64,000 nt of DNA. Origin: Bacillota bacterium. GTDB taxonomy: Bacteria > Bacillota > Clostridia > Christensenellales > Aristaeellaceae. Both the position numbers and the translations under genes were made by a program. The notes below the pieces were generated by a model that saw only the letters and a program-made list of their open reading frames with translations, searched no databases and had not been told where the DNA came from. The stretch is from positions 129,257-193,256 of the forward strand of contig JAEYOW010000041.1 in assembly GCA_023411375.1 (NCBI GenBank), given 5' to 3'. Shown here piece by piece: positions 50,883 to 59,975 of this stretch. The first letter of the stretch is position 1. Each line of letters starts with the position of its first letter.

Positions 50883-52838
50883 ATGAAGCGATGTAGGCTT
50901 TTTCTTTTTGTCATGGCAGCGCTTGCCGCGCTGCCATGCGCGGCAAGCGCGGTTGTTGCTTATCCGGGAAACGCTGAGGTTGTGGACGGGTTAAGCGGCC
51001 AGATGCTCCAAATTCGCAGCTATGGTGACGAGTTCTTTTCCTATACGACGGACACGGACGGCAATTTGCTGATCAAGGATTCAAACGGCGCATTTCGCTT
51101 CGTCGTCGATCGCAACGGTGCGTTCGCCATGGGCGGCTATGTAACAGGGGGCGCGTTTGCGCGTTCGGCTGCGTCCCAGGCGCAGAAGGTCAACCTAAGC
51201 GGCGGCGTGTCGGACTGGAAGGAAAAGCTCGGCCGGCTGCGCGGCGCGGGAGGCCGGGAGAGCAACGGGCCGGCGGCTAGAAGCTCGTCCTATACGCCGG
51301 GCCGTATTACCGCAGCCTATGATTTTACGAAGGATCCGCTTAACGGCAAGCTTATCCCGATGACAGACGCCGATCATCCCCAGCCCCCGCCAATGGGCGG
51401 GACCTGCCCGCTTCTGGTGCTGAGGGTGGAGTTTGAGGATGTTCAAAGCGCCTTTGTTGACACGGATTGGGAAAGCGGCTTGTTTAAGAAAATCAGCGAA
51501 TATTACACAGCCGAATCCAATGGACGGTTCACATATGTGCCTGCCCGGGAGACGGGAAATATCGCCGACGACGGCGTGATTACGGTACGGCTGCCGATTA
51601 TAAGGCCGCGGTATGCGCTTCCCACCGGCGGCAACCAGAATTCCGGCACGGGGGTGTATGCCGGAATTTATAACGGACAGGGCGTAGCGGCGGGAACAAC
51701 TTACGCCATTTACAATGATTCCGCCCTTTTCAGCTACGGGGTGGACGCCGCCGCCAATTTCGTTGACTTTCAACAATACGACCGCAATAGCGACGGCTAT
51801 ATCTCGCCCACGGAGCTGGCCGTGCTTGTGATTGTGACAGGCTATGAGGCCGCTTTTGCCGGCGATGAGGCGAGCAACGGCCTGCCGGCCGTCTGGGCCC
51901 ATAGCTGGCAGCTCAACAATCTGGCGAAAGAGCCGTCGCTGAGCCCGTCTTACCTGTCTGTTCTGGTAGACGGCGTCAAGCTGTACAAGTATACGATGAT
52001 GGGGGAAAACCTGAATTTCCGCTATAGCTATGAAAACCCGCAGCCCGGCGTTCACCCCATTCAGGCCACGCATGGAACCGCGTGCCACGAGTTGGGGCAC
52101 GATATGGGCCTGAAAGACCTTTACAATACAGGTTTTTCGAATTTGTTGCAGAATGTGGATGCGCTGAGCCTGATGGCCGCGAGGGCCTGGGGATTTCAGG
52201 CAGGTGAGACGGCTGGAAGCTGTCCGACGAGCCTCGACCCGCATTCCAAGTCTTTCCTCGGATTTTGCGGGGAAACAACGGTATCGGCAAGCGGCGCCTA
52301 TCCGCTTCACCAGAGCGCGTCCCCGGATAAATATGGAATCCTGCGGGTAAATACCGCATCCCCCGACGTTTATTATCTGCTGGAAAACCGGCAGCGCGCG
52401 GGGCACGACGGCGGGCTGTATATGACGTTTGGAGACGAGCCTGGCGGCGTGGTCATCTGGCGGGTTGACGACCGCGCGGTGCGGACGTATTGGGATACGA
52501 ACAGGCTGAATACGGTGGAGGGGAATTACGCCATCATGCCTGTAGCCGTGGAAAACGCCATTGGCATGCGCAGCCCCTTTCGCAGCTCCGTTACCATGTC
52601 GCCCGGCGAGGCCTTTTTGGCGCAGCGTTCCCCGCTGATCTCAATCGCCGGCCATGATGCGCCGGCTTCCATGATGCGGGTCCAAATCAATATGGGTGAA
52701 CCGCCGAAACCAACCGTTCCGGTGGCGGTTAGCCCTCCCGCGACGGGGGACGGTTCCACGCCGCATGCGTGGCTTTTGCTGATGGCGCTGTCCGGCGCTT
52801 TGATAATTGCTTTGCGCCGCCGGATGGCACGCGGATAA
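50883..52838 (+). CDS. secreted M6-family metalloprotease with LPXTG-like tail
   Basis: 651 residues. Signal peptide (MKRCRLFLFVMAALAALPCAASA). The zinc site HELGHDMGLKD (His402, Glu403, His406, Asp412) and the YDRNSDGYISPTELAVLVI segment are of the M6 (InhA/PrtV-like) group. The C-terminus has PPATGD, then a hydrophobic span and RRRMARG, the form of a sortase signal, so the enzyme is probably cell-wall bound. The ATG is 13 nt after AAGGGAG; a longer in-frame start is possible but would bury the signal peptide. A terminator follows at 52869. Confidence 0.9.
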   Translation: MKRCRLFLFVMAALAALPCAASAVVAYPGNAEVVDGLSGQMLQIRSYGDEFFSYTTDTDGNLLIKDSNGAFRFVVDRNGAFAMGGYVTGGAFARSAASQAQKVNLSGGVSDWKEKLGRLRGAGGRESNGPAARSSSYTPGRITAAYDFTKDPLNGKLIPMTDADHPQPPPMGGTCPLLVLRVEFEDVQSAFVDTDWESGLFKKISEYYTAESNGRFTYVPARETGNIADDGVITVRLPIIRPRYALPTGGNQNSGTGVYAGIYNGQGVAAGTTYAIYNDSALFSYGVDAAANFVDFQQYDRNSDGYISPTELAVLVIVTGYEAAFAGDEASNGLPAVWAHSWQLNNLAKEPSLSPSYLSVLVDGVKLYKYTMMGENLNFRYSYENPQPGVHPIQATHGTACHELGHDMGLKDLYNTGFSNLLQNVDALSLMAARAWGFQAGETAGSCPTSLDPHSKSFLGFCGETTVSASGAYPLHQSASPDKYGILRVNTASPDVYYLLENRQRAGHDGGLYMTFGDEPGGVVIWRVDDRAVRTYWDTNRLNTVEGNYAIMPVAVENAIGMRSPFRSSVTMSPGEAFLAQRSPLISIAGHDAPASMMRVQINMGEPPKPTVPVAVSPPATGDGSTPHAWLLLMALSGALIIALRRRMARG

Positions 52839-52868
52839 AAGCGGCGTTGCTTCCCCGGTATGTTCAGG

Positions 52869-52902
52869 CCCGCATCCGGCACGCTTAAAAGCAGGATGCG
52901 GG
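52869..52902 (+). terminator. terminator of the M6 protease gene
   Basis: CCCGCATCC pairs with GGATGCGGG across 16 nt and CTTTGTTTTTG follows. Confidence 0.82.
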
Positions 52903-53009
52903 CTTTGTTTTTGTACCGCGATTTTCCGCCGCTTCCATAAATAGGCCTCGTTAGCGGTCAGAACAAACACGGCGGCATGAAAAATGAAAAAACCAATAGG
53001 CTGTCTTGC

Positions 53010-53055
53010 TTGACAGCGCTTTTGCTTCCATAGTACAATATGATGTTGTACTATG
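53010..53055 (+). promoter_or_regulatory. prfC promoter with 10-bp dyad over the -10 box
   Basis: TTGACA (53010-53015), 18-bp spacer, TACAAT (53034-53039). CATAGTACAA (53029-53038) and TTGTACTATG (53046-53055) are perfect inverted arms 7 nt apart, covering the -10 and start site. Confidence 0.75.
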
Positions 53056-53093
53056 TATTAACCAAGCGGTAAGGAAGAGAGGAAACAACCTTC

Positions 53094-54710
53094 ATGACCC
53101 CACCCGAAACCAGCGCGGAAACGCTGCGCCAGATTGAAAAGCGCCGCACCTTCGCCATTATCAGCCACCCGGACGCCGGTAAGACCACTTTAACCGAAAA
53201 GCTGCTGCTTTACGGCGGAGCCATCCGCCAGGCGGGCAGCGTGAAGGCGCGCAAGGCCGAGCGCCACGCCACCAGCGACTGGATGGAGATTGAAAAGCAG
53301 CGCGGCATCAGCGTTACGTCCAGCGCTATGCAGTTTGAATTCGGCGGCTGCCGCATCAACATCCTGGACACCCCCGGGCATCAGGATTTCAGCGAGGACA
53401 CCTATCGCGTGCTCGTGGCGGCCGACGCGGCGGTTATGCTGATCGACGCGGCCAAGGGCGTGGAGGAGCAGACCATCAAGCTGTTTAAGGTTTGCCGCCT
53501 GCGCAATATCCCGATCTTCACCTTCGTTAACAAGATGGACCGCGCCGCCAAGGACCCGTTTACCCTGATGGAAGAGCTGGAGCAGGTGCTGGGCATTCGC
53601 TCCTGCCCCATGAACTGGCCCATCGGCGTGGACGGCGATTTTCAGGGCGTGTATCAGCGACAAAGCGGGAACGTGCTTTTGTATTCCGGCGGCAACCACG
53701 GCATGAGCATGGCCGACGAGCTGTCCGTGCCGCTTGACAGCCCGGAGGCGGAGGGCGCGCTCGTAGAGCATTACCGCACGCGCCTGCGCGACGAAATTGA
53801 GCTTCTGGACGTGGCGGGCGACCCGTTTGACAGGGAGGCCGTGCTTTCCGGAAAGCTCACCCCGCTGTTCTTTGGTTCGGCGGTTACCAATTTCGGCGTG
53901 GAGCCGTTCCTGGAGGCGTTTCTGTCCATTACGCCCCCACCCCTGTCCCGCATGGCGGATATTGGGGAGGTGAAGCCCACAGCCCCCTATTTCACCGGCT
54001 TCATATTTAAGATTCAGGCCAACATGAACCCCGCTCACCGCGACAGGCTTGCTTTTGTGCGCATCGTGAGCGGCGCGTTTGAAAAGGGAATGACCGTTTA
54101 CCACTCCGGTACCGATAAGATGATGCAACTGAAGCAGCCCCAGCAGTTCATGGCCGACGAGCGGGAAGCGGTGGAGGAGGCCTACGCAGGCGATATCATC
54201 GGCCTGTTTGATCCCGGTTGCTTTCATCTGGGGGACGCGCTTTCCACCGGGCCAAAGCTTCACTTTAGCTCCATCCCCGTATTCGCGCCGGAGCACTTCG
54301 CGCGGGTTCGGCCCGAGGACAGCATGAAGCGCAAACAATTTTTGAAAGGCATCCTTCAGCTTGCCGAGGAGGGCGCCATTCAGACCTTCCGCCGCACAGA
54401 GACGGGCCGCGAGGAGTTCCTCGTCGGCGTCGTCGGCGTTTTGCAGTTTGAGGTTTTGGAGCACCGCCTCAAAACCGAGTACGGCGTCAATATGCTGATG
54501 GACCGCATGCCCTTCCGCTTTGTACGCTGGGTCAAAAAGTCGCCCGTGCCGGTGGAAAAGCTCAAGCTGACCTCCACCAGCGGCCGCGCCTTTGACAGTG
54601 AGGAACGCGAGGTGCTTCTCTTTGAAAACGACTGGTCCATCCGGCTTGCGATGGAGAACAACGAGGGATTGGAGCTGGCGGAAACCGCCCGCCGCAATGT
54701 ATATGAATAG
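53094..54710 (+). CDS. prfC: peptide chain release factor 3
   Basis: 538 residues, normal for RF3. G1 SHPDAGKTT, the RF3-type GSVKARKAERHATSDWMEIEKQRGISV switch I, G3 DTPGH, G4 NKMD; the C-terminal domains follow. It is the GTPase that releases RF1/RF2 from ribosomes. The ATG follows GGAAGAGAGGAAACAACCTTC, a moderate site. Followed after 217 bp without a gene by typA, so two translation GTPases stand side by side. Confidence 0.96.
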   Translation: MTPPETSAETLRQIEKRRTFAIISHPDAGKTTLTEKLLLYGGAIRQAGSVKARKAERHATSDWMEIEKQRGISVTSSAMQFEFGGCRINILDTPGHQDFSEDTYRVLVAADAAVMLIDAAKGVEEQTIKLFKVCRLRNIPIFTFVNKMDRAAKDPFTLMEELEQVLGIRSCPMNWPIGVDGDFQGVYQRQSGNVLLYSGGNHGMSMADELSVPLDSPEAEGALVEHYRTRLRDEIELLDVAGDPFDREAVLSGKLTPLFFGSAVTNFGVEPFLEAFLSITPPPLSRMADIGEVKPTAPYFTGFIFKIQANMNPAHRDRLAFVRIVSGAFEKGMTVYHSGTDKMMQLKQPQQFMADEREAVEEAYAGDIIGLFDPGCFHLGDALSTGPKLHFSSIPVFAPEHFARVRPEDSMKRKQFLKGILQLAEEGAIQTFRRTETGREEFLVGVVGVLQFEVLEHRLKTEYGVNMLMDRMPFRFVRWVKKSPVPVEKLKLTSTSGRAFDSEEREVLLFENDWSIRLAMENNEGLELAETARRNVYE

Positions 54711-54927
54711 AAGAACCGGTTGGGTATCGTTGCCCAGAGCGGGGGTGCCGCCCGCAAGGGGCTGAGCCCTCGAACGCCGCGCCGCGCTTAGCGCGGGGGG
54801 ACGGTTGTGTTCAACAGGGCCGGCATCTCAGACCGCCTGACAGCCAACGCCGTCAGGCCCGCTTCCAGACATGCGAGGGCTCCGCCCCGCGCCGCTCCTC
54901 ATCAACATGATTGAAAGAAGGAACCAT

Positions 54928-56751
54928 ATGATTCGCAACGATATCCGTAACATCGCCATCATCGCCCACGTCGATCACGGCAAGACCACCCTCGTGGACG
55001 AGATGCTCAAGCAGGGCGGCGTGTTCCGCGAGAACCAGCAGGTAGCCGAGCGCGTGATGGACTCAAACGACATCGAGCGCGAGCGCGGCATCACCATTCT
55101 GGCCAAGAACACAGCTGTGCATTACGGCTCTACCAAGATCAACATCGTCGATACCCCCGGCCACGCCGATTTCGGCGGCGAGGTGGAGCGCGTGCTCAAG
55201 ATGGTGGACGGCGTGCTTCTGTTGGTGGACAGTTTTGAAGGCCCCATGCCGCAGACGCGCTTCGTGCTTAAAAAGGCGCTTGCGCTGAAGCTACCCGTTA
55301 TTGTGGTCGTCAACAAGGTGGACCGTCCCGACGCACGTTGCGACGAGGTGGTGGACGAGGTGCTGGATCTGTTTATCGAGCTGGGCGCGGACGAAACCGC
55401 GCTGGACCGCCCCTTCATCTATGCGTCGGCCCGGCAGGGTACGGCCACGCTGGATATGGAAAAGCGCGGCGAGGATCTGCGTCCGCTGTTTGAGACGATT
55501 CTTGAATATATCCCCGCGCCCGAGGGCGATCTGGCGGGCCCCGCGCAGGTGCTGGTTTCCACCATTGATTACAACGAGTATGTGGGGCGTATCGGCGTGG
55601 GCCGCATCGGGCGGGGTACCCTTACCGAGGGCATGCAGGTTATCATGACCAACTATGATACCGGCGTTACCAGCCAGCCCATGCGCCTGACCAGCCTGTA
55701 TACCTTCGACGGCCTTAAGCGCGTGCCCGCCAAGGAGGCCAGCATGGGCGACATCGTAGCCATGAGCGGCATGGAGGATATCTCCATCGGCGACACGGTC
55801 TGCGCGCCGGAAGCGGTGGAGGCGCTGCCGTTTGTCAGCATTACCGAGCCGACCGTCACCATGACCTTCAGCGTCAACAACAGCCCCTTTGCCGGGCGCG
55901 AGGGCGATTACGTCACCAGCCGCCACCTGCGCGCGCGCCTCTTTAAGGAACTGCAAACCGATGTGGGCCTGCGTGTTAATGAGACCGACAGCCCGGACGC
56001 CTTCGAGGTACGCGGACGCGGCGAGCTGCACCTGTCCATTTTGATTGAAAACATGCGCCGCCAGGGCTACGAGTTTCAGGTTTCCAAGCCGCAGGTGCTC
56101 TACAAGGAGATCGACGGCGTCAAGTGCGAACCGATTGAGCGCATGGTGGCCGACGTGCCGCAGGCCTATGCCGGCGCGGTGATCGAAAAAATCGGCCGCC
56201 GGCGCGGCGTGATGGAGAGCATGCACGGGCTGGACCGCGTAAGGCTTGAGTTTTTGATTCCCTCGCGCGGCCTGTTCGGCTACCGCAGCGAGTTCATGAC
56301 CGACACGCGCGGCGAGGGCATCATGTCCAGCGTGTTTGAAAAGTACGAGCCGGTCAAAGGCGACATTCCACACCGAAGCGTCGGCGCGCTCGTTTGTCAT
56401 GAGGACGGCGAGTCCACCGGCTATGGCCTGTTCTATGCCCAGGAGCGAGGCACGCTGTTTATCGGCGCGCAGACGCCCGTTTACAAAGGAATGATTTGCG
56501 GCCAAAACGCCCGCCCGGATGACTTGGTCGTCAATGTCTGCAAACAAAAGCATGTCACCAACATGCGCAACGCCTCCGCCAGCGAGGATAACATGCGTCT
56601 GGTGAGCGTCCACCCCCTCACGCTGGAGGAGTGTTTGGAGTTTATCGACGACGACGAGCTTCTGGAAATCACCCCCAAAAACCTGCGCATGCGCAAGCGC
56701 GTGCTCAGCCATGAGGATCGCGCGCGGGCCGCGCACCGCGCCAAGCTGTAA
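54928..56751 (+). CDS. typA: translational GTPase TypA/BipA
   Basis: 607 residues, family length. IIAHVDHGKTTLVDEML (G1), DTPGHADFGGEVER (G3), NKVD (G4), then EF-G-like domains and the BipA-specific C-terminus ending in charged residues. A ribosome-associated GTPase for assembly and stress growth. The ATG at 54928 (MIRNDIRNIAII) follows GAAAGAAGGAACCAT; an ATG at 54907 in frame is possible. The gap 54711-54927 before it holds no recognisable element. Confidence 0.96.
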   Translation: MIRNDIRNIAIIAHVDHGKTTLVDEMLKQGGVFRENQQVAERVMDSNDIERERGITILAKNTAVHYGSTKINIVDTPGHADFGGEVERVLKMVDGVLLLVDSFEGPMPQTRFVLKKALALKLPVIVVVNKVDRPDARCDEVVDEVLDLFIELGADETALDRPFIYASARQGTATLDMEKRGEDLRPLFETILEYIPAPEGDLAGPAQVLVSTIDYNEYVGRIGVGRIGRGTLTEGMQVIMTNYDTGVTSQPMRLTSLYTFDGLKRVPAKEASMGDIVAMSGMEDISIGDTVCAPEAVEALPFVSITEPTVTMTFSVNNSPFAGREGDYVTSRHLRARLFKELQTDVGLRVNETDSPDAFEVRGRGELHLSILIENMRRQGYEFQVSKPQVLYKEIDGVKCEPIERMVADVPQAYAGAVIEKIGRRRGVMESMHGLDRVRLEFLIPSRGLFGYRSEFMTDTRGEGIMSSVFEKYEPVKGDIPHRSVGALVCHEDGESTGYGLFYAQERGTLFIGAQTPVYKGMICGQNARPDDLVVNVCKQKHVTNMRNASASEDNMRLVSVHPLTLEECLEFIDDDELLEITPKNLRMRKRVLSHEDRARAAHRAKL

Positions 56752-56781
56752 CGACCCCCCTTCGAAAGGAGGAGAAAATCC

Positions 56782-58176
56782 ATGAAACGAACCATTTTTT
56801 CTCGCGCGCTGGCGCTGCTTTTGTGCCTGTGCCTGCTGCCCGCCGCCGCCTTGGCGGAGGCGGCGGACGACGGCGCAGTCACCCGCTCAAACTTTTCCCT
56901 GAGCCTGAATCTGCATGCCGACGGCTTCCCGGAGGGCGGGACGGCCCGTTATGCCGACTGGGAGACTTTTTTGAGCAAGGTAAGCCTGCGCGGCACGGTT
57001 GATACGCAGCGCTTTTTACAGCCTTACAGCCGCGTGTATTTCGACGGCGGGCTGTACCTGAATGAAAAGCTCACCGTGCCCTTTGTGTACGACGGCTACC
57101 ACAGCTACCGCTACATCCGCACGCCCGCGCTGGCTGGGGCAAGCATGCATTTTCAAATGCACAACTTCTTTGAGTTCATGCTCAAGCCCTATTATTTCAT
57201 GGATTTGCCAACGCAGTACCTTGCGCTGCTCCTATACCCCGAGGCCAGCTATTATGTGGGCGACAGCTACTATACGCCCATTGCCGCGCTGTGCGCGGGC
57301 ACGGGCAACCGTACCGTGGAATATGCCGACCTGTACGAGCTGTGCGAAACGCTGGACCTGCTTGTGACCGACGATATGGATTATGAGCGCATGTATTTCT
57401 ACATCACCTCCCTGCTGGTGGATTTACAGGCCTCCGACATGACGTTGGATGCGCTCGGCTATCTGGAGGACTGGCTGGATTATCTCGACCCCGAGCAGCA
57501 GGGGATGCGCATCACGGTCAGCGGCGATACGGAAACCTACGTCATCGGGACGACTACGGTTTTTGAAAAGACCGTTTCCGGCGGCGCGACAAGCTTTCGT
57601 CTTTATTTGCCCAACAGCGAGGGCTACGCGCTGGCGTTTACCTACGCTTACGAGCCTGCCGGGCAGGGCGCGGCGCTTCGCGCAAAGCTGACCGTCACCG
57701 CCGAGGGTGCGCAGCGCCTGACGCTGGCCCTGGACGCGGACGGCCTGCCCATGGAGGGCGAGACGGAGGCGCGGGGCAGCGTGACGATTGACGTCGGCGG
57801 CGAAAGCATGGAGGCTCAGCCTATGCCCAGCCGGTTTGAATTCCGCCTGAGCCGCGACGCGGCAAAGCTGCCCTATGGCATGAGCCTGGGCGTGGACTGG
57901 ATTCATCCGATGACCGAAAAACCCGCGCTGACGCTTCTGTACAAAGCGAATATGGAGCGAAAGGACGAAAGCGTGCTTGTAGACCGCGAGTACGACAATC
58001 AGGATGATTTCTTCCATTTGAATGAAAGCTACCTGGAGGAGTACAAGGAGCGGTTCCTCCCCTCGCTGGCACTGGCGTTTTTCCCATTTGTGTTGGAAAT
58101 GCCCGCGGGCGTCATCAACGATACGGTGGCTTTCCTGAACCAAACCGGAATCCTGGCCTCGCTGGGCATCGAGTAA
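56782..58176 (+). CDS. secreted protein, unknown
   Basis: 464 residues with a clear signal peptide (RALALLLCLCLLPAAALAEA, cleavage about residue 25). The mature part is acidic with many Tyr and Asp residues, no cysteines, and alternating beta-rich segments (about 250-400) that may form a repeat-like sandwich. I do not recognise the family. ATG behind GAAAGGAGGAGAAAATCC. It follows typA by 30 bp and precedes a GntR regulator by 13 bp, so it may be in either gene's transcript. Confidence 0.78.
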   Translation: MKRTIFSRALALLLCLCLLPAAALAEAADDGAVTRSNFSLSLNLHADGFPEGGTARYADWETFLSKVSLRGTVDTQRFLQPYSRVYFDGGLYLNEKLTVPFVYDGYHSYRYIRTPALAGASMHFQMHNFFEFMLKPYYFMDLPTQYLALLLYPEASYYVGDSYYTPIAALCAGTGNRTVEYADLYELCETLDLLVTDDMDYERMYFYITSLLVDLQASDMTLDALGYLEDWLDYLDPEQQGMRITVSGDTETYVIGTTTVFEKTVSGGATSFRLYLPNSEGYALAFTYAYEPAGQGAALRAKLTVTAEGAQRLTLALDADGLPMEGETEARGSVTIDVGGESMEAQPMPSRFEFRLSRDAAKLPYGMSLGVDWIHPMTEKPALTLLYKANMERKDESVLVDREYDNQDDFFHLNESYLEEYKERFLPSLALAFFPFVLEMPAGVINDTVAFLNQTGILASLGIE

Positions 58177-58189
58177 CGGAGGTGATCGC

Positions 58190-58906
58190 GTGCATGACAA
58201 GCCTTTGGAAAAAAAGAGCCAAAGTCCGCTGTACCAGCAGCTGATGACGCGGCTGAAAAACGATATTGTGGCGGGGGTATACCCGGCCGGCGGCCGCATC
58301 CCCAGCGAGCAGCTTCTTTGCGAAACCTACGGCGTAAGCCGGGTCACTGTTCGCAAGGCGATGCTTGACCTGGTGCAGGAGGGCATGCTGGTGCGCCGCC
58401 AGGGCAAGGGGACCTTTGTGGCGGACGAGCGTATCCAGCGCAACCTGCTTCAGATCACGAGCTTTTCTCTCGCCTGCCGTGAAAAGGGGCATTCGGCGGG
58501 CGCCAAGCTGATCGGCGCGCAAATAGAGACGGTATCGCACGAGGACGCGGAGAAGCTATGCGTTCCTCCCGGGGCGAAGGTGCTGGAGGTCTGCCGCCTG
58601 CGCCTGAGCGACGGCGAGCCGGTCATGCTTGAAATCAACCGTTTTCCAGAGCGCTACGCGTTTTTGCGCGAGGAAAACGCGGAGGGCTCGCTGTATGAGC
58701 AGCTAAGGCGGCGCGGCATTATCCCCAGCTCCGCCGTGCATGATATTTCGCTCGGCCATGCCACGCCCTTTGTAAGCAAGCACTTGAACACCGCGCAGGG
58801 AGACGCGCTTCTGCTTTTGGACGAGATGGTTTTCGATCAGCACGGAGAGCCGCTGCACCTGAGCCGCCAATGGATTCGCGGCGACAAGTTCACCTTCCGA
58901 ATTTAA
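58190..58906 (+). CDS. GntR/HutC-family transcriptional regulator
   Basis: 238 residues. Winged helix (SPLYQQLMTRLKNDIVAGVYPAGGRIPSEQLLCETYGVSRVTVRKAMLDLV) at the N-terminus and a UTRA ligand-binding domain at the C-terminus, the HutC/YvoA subfamily. It probably senses a sugar phosphate. The GTG follows GGAGGTGATCGC. Next gene (NYN/LOTUS) starts 13 bp on. No sugar gene is adjacent, so its regulon is elsewhere or includes the preceding secreted protein. Confidence 0.93.
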   Translation: MHDKPLEKKSQSPLYQQLMTRLKNDIVAGVYPAGGRIPSEQLLCETYGVSRVTVRKAMLDLVQEGMLVRRQGKGTFVADERIQRNLLQITSFSLACREKGHSAGAKLIGAQIETVSHEDAEKLCVPPGAKVLEVCRLRLSDGEPVMLEINRFPERYAFLREENAEGSLYEQLRRRGIIPSSAVHDISLGHATPFVSKHLNTAQGDALLLLDEMVFDQHGEPLHLSRQWIRGDKFTFRI

Positions 58907-58919
58907 AGGAGGCGGGGAT

Positions 58920-59909
58920 ATGGATAGCGCAAAATTCGCGCTTTTTGTGGATCTGGAAAACTGCGGCGCCAAGGTGGCGACGCTGCTAAACGTGCTGGAA
59001 AAGGTCAAGATCCGCGGCGATATCCTGCTTGGTAAAGTGTACGGGTATACCGACCAGTACAGCGATTTGAAGGAGGTGTTGCTGTCCAACACCTTCACCG
59101 TTGTGCCCAGCCTGCGCTACGGCATCAGCCAGAAAAACAACGCGGACATTCTTTTGGTAATCGACGCGCTGGAGGTTGCCTACACCAATCCCCTGATTGA
59201 CAGCTTCTGCATCGTGTCCGGCGACAGCGACTATACGCCGCTGGTCGGACGGCTCAAAAGCATGGGTAAGTTTGTGCTGGGCATCAGCCGCAGCGAGGCC
59301 GCCAGCAATATCTTCATCAACGCGTGCAACGAGTTTCAGTTTTTGGAAAACGTGGGCGGCCGCACCCGCAAGCCAAACGAGAAGAAGAAGGCAAACGCCG
59401 ACAAGGAACCGCTGGACGAGCAGGAGCTCAATAAGGTGCTCAGCGGCATATTGGAGGAGCAGACCGATAAGGATGAGCTGTACGCCAGCGAGCTCAAGGG
59501 CATCCTATTGCGGCTTCGCCCGGATTTCAACGAGAAATCCTATGGCTGCGCCACCTTTTTAAAGCTTCTGGACAAGCTGGGCAAGGCCTACGGCACCTTG
59601 CATACCCGCAGCGACAACTTCAACGTCATGGTATCCATCGCGCAGACGGGCAAGGAGAGCGCGCCGCAGCTTAACAAGGAAAACTGGCGCGACGCCATCC
59701 GCGACCAGCTTGCCCGCTACAAGGAGGACGGCTTTGAGCGCATCAATCCCAGCATTTTGAAGGCCGATATTCAGGCAAGCTACCCGGATTTCTCCGAGAA
59801 GGCGCTTGGGTTTAAACGCTTCAGCGATATGCTGAAGGCCATGGAGCGCGACGGGCTGGTTAAGGTGGAACTGGACGAGCAGAAAACCATGCTCATCAAG
59901 GTTCCGTAA
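58920..59909 (+). CDS. NYN domain RNase with LOTUS (OST-HTH) domains
   Basis: 329 residues. The NYN PIN-like nuclease fills residues 1-150 (FALFVDLENCG, ADILLVIDAL, CIVSGDSDYTPLVGRL with the conserved Asp cluster). Two OST-HTH/LOTUS segments follow, about 170-240 and 255-325 (LYASELKGILLRLRPDFNEKSYGCATFLKLLDKL and INPSILKADIQASYPDFSEK). LabA/MARF1-like proteins of this type are thought to act on RNA. ATG behind AAAGGAGGCGGGGAT. In the same direction as the GntR and NadE genes. Confidence 0.9.
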   Translation: MDSAKFALFVDLENCGAKVATLLNVLEKVKIRGDILLGKVYGYTDQYSDLKEVLLSNTFTVVPSLRYGISQKNNADILLVIDALEVAYTNPLIDSFCIVSGDSDYTPLVGRLKSMGKFVLGISRSEAASNIFINACNEFQFLENVGGRTRKPNEKKKANADKEPLDEQELNKVLSGILEEQTDKDELYASELKGILLRLRPDFNEKSYGCATFLKLLDKLGKAYGTLHTRSDNFNVMVSIAQTGKESAPQLNKENWRDAIRDQLARYKEDGFERINPSILKADIQASYPDFSEKALGFKRFSDMLKAMERDGLVKVELDEQKTMLIKVP

Positions 59910-59975
59910 GGAAGGCGCGAAGGCTGAGTGGATTTTTCTTGGTCTGCTTTTGATTGAGGAAGGAAGGTTGTAAAA

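Noticed and set aside
53190..56736. Long minus-strand frames opposite prfC (424 codons) and typA (481 codons)
   Set aside because: Both are shadows of strongly conserved GTPase genes.
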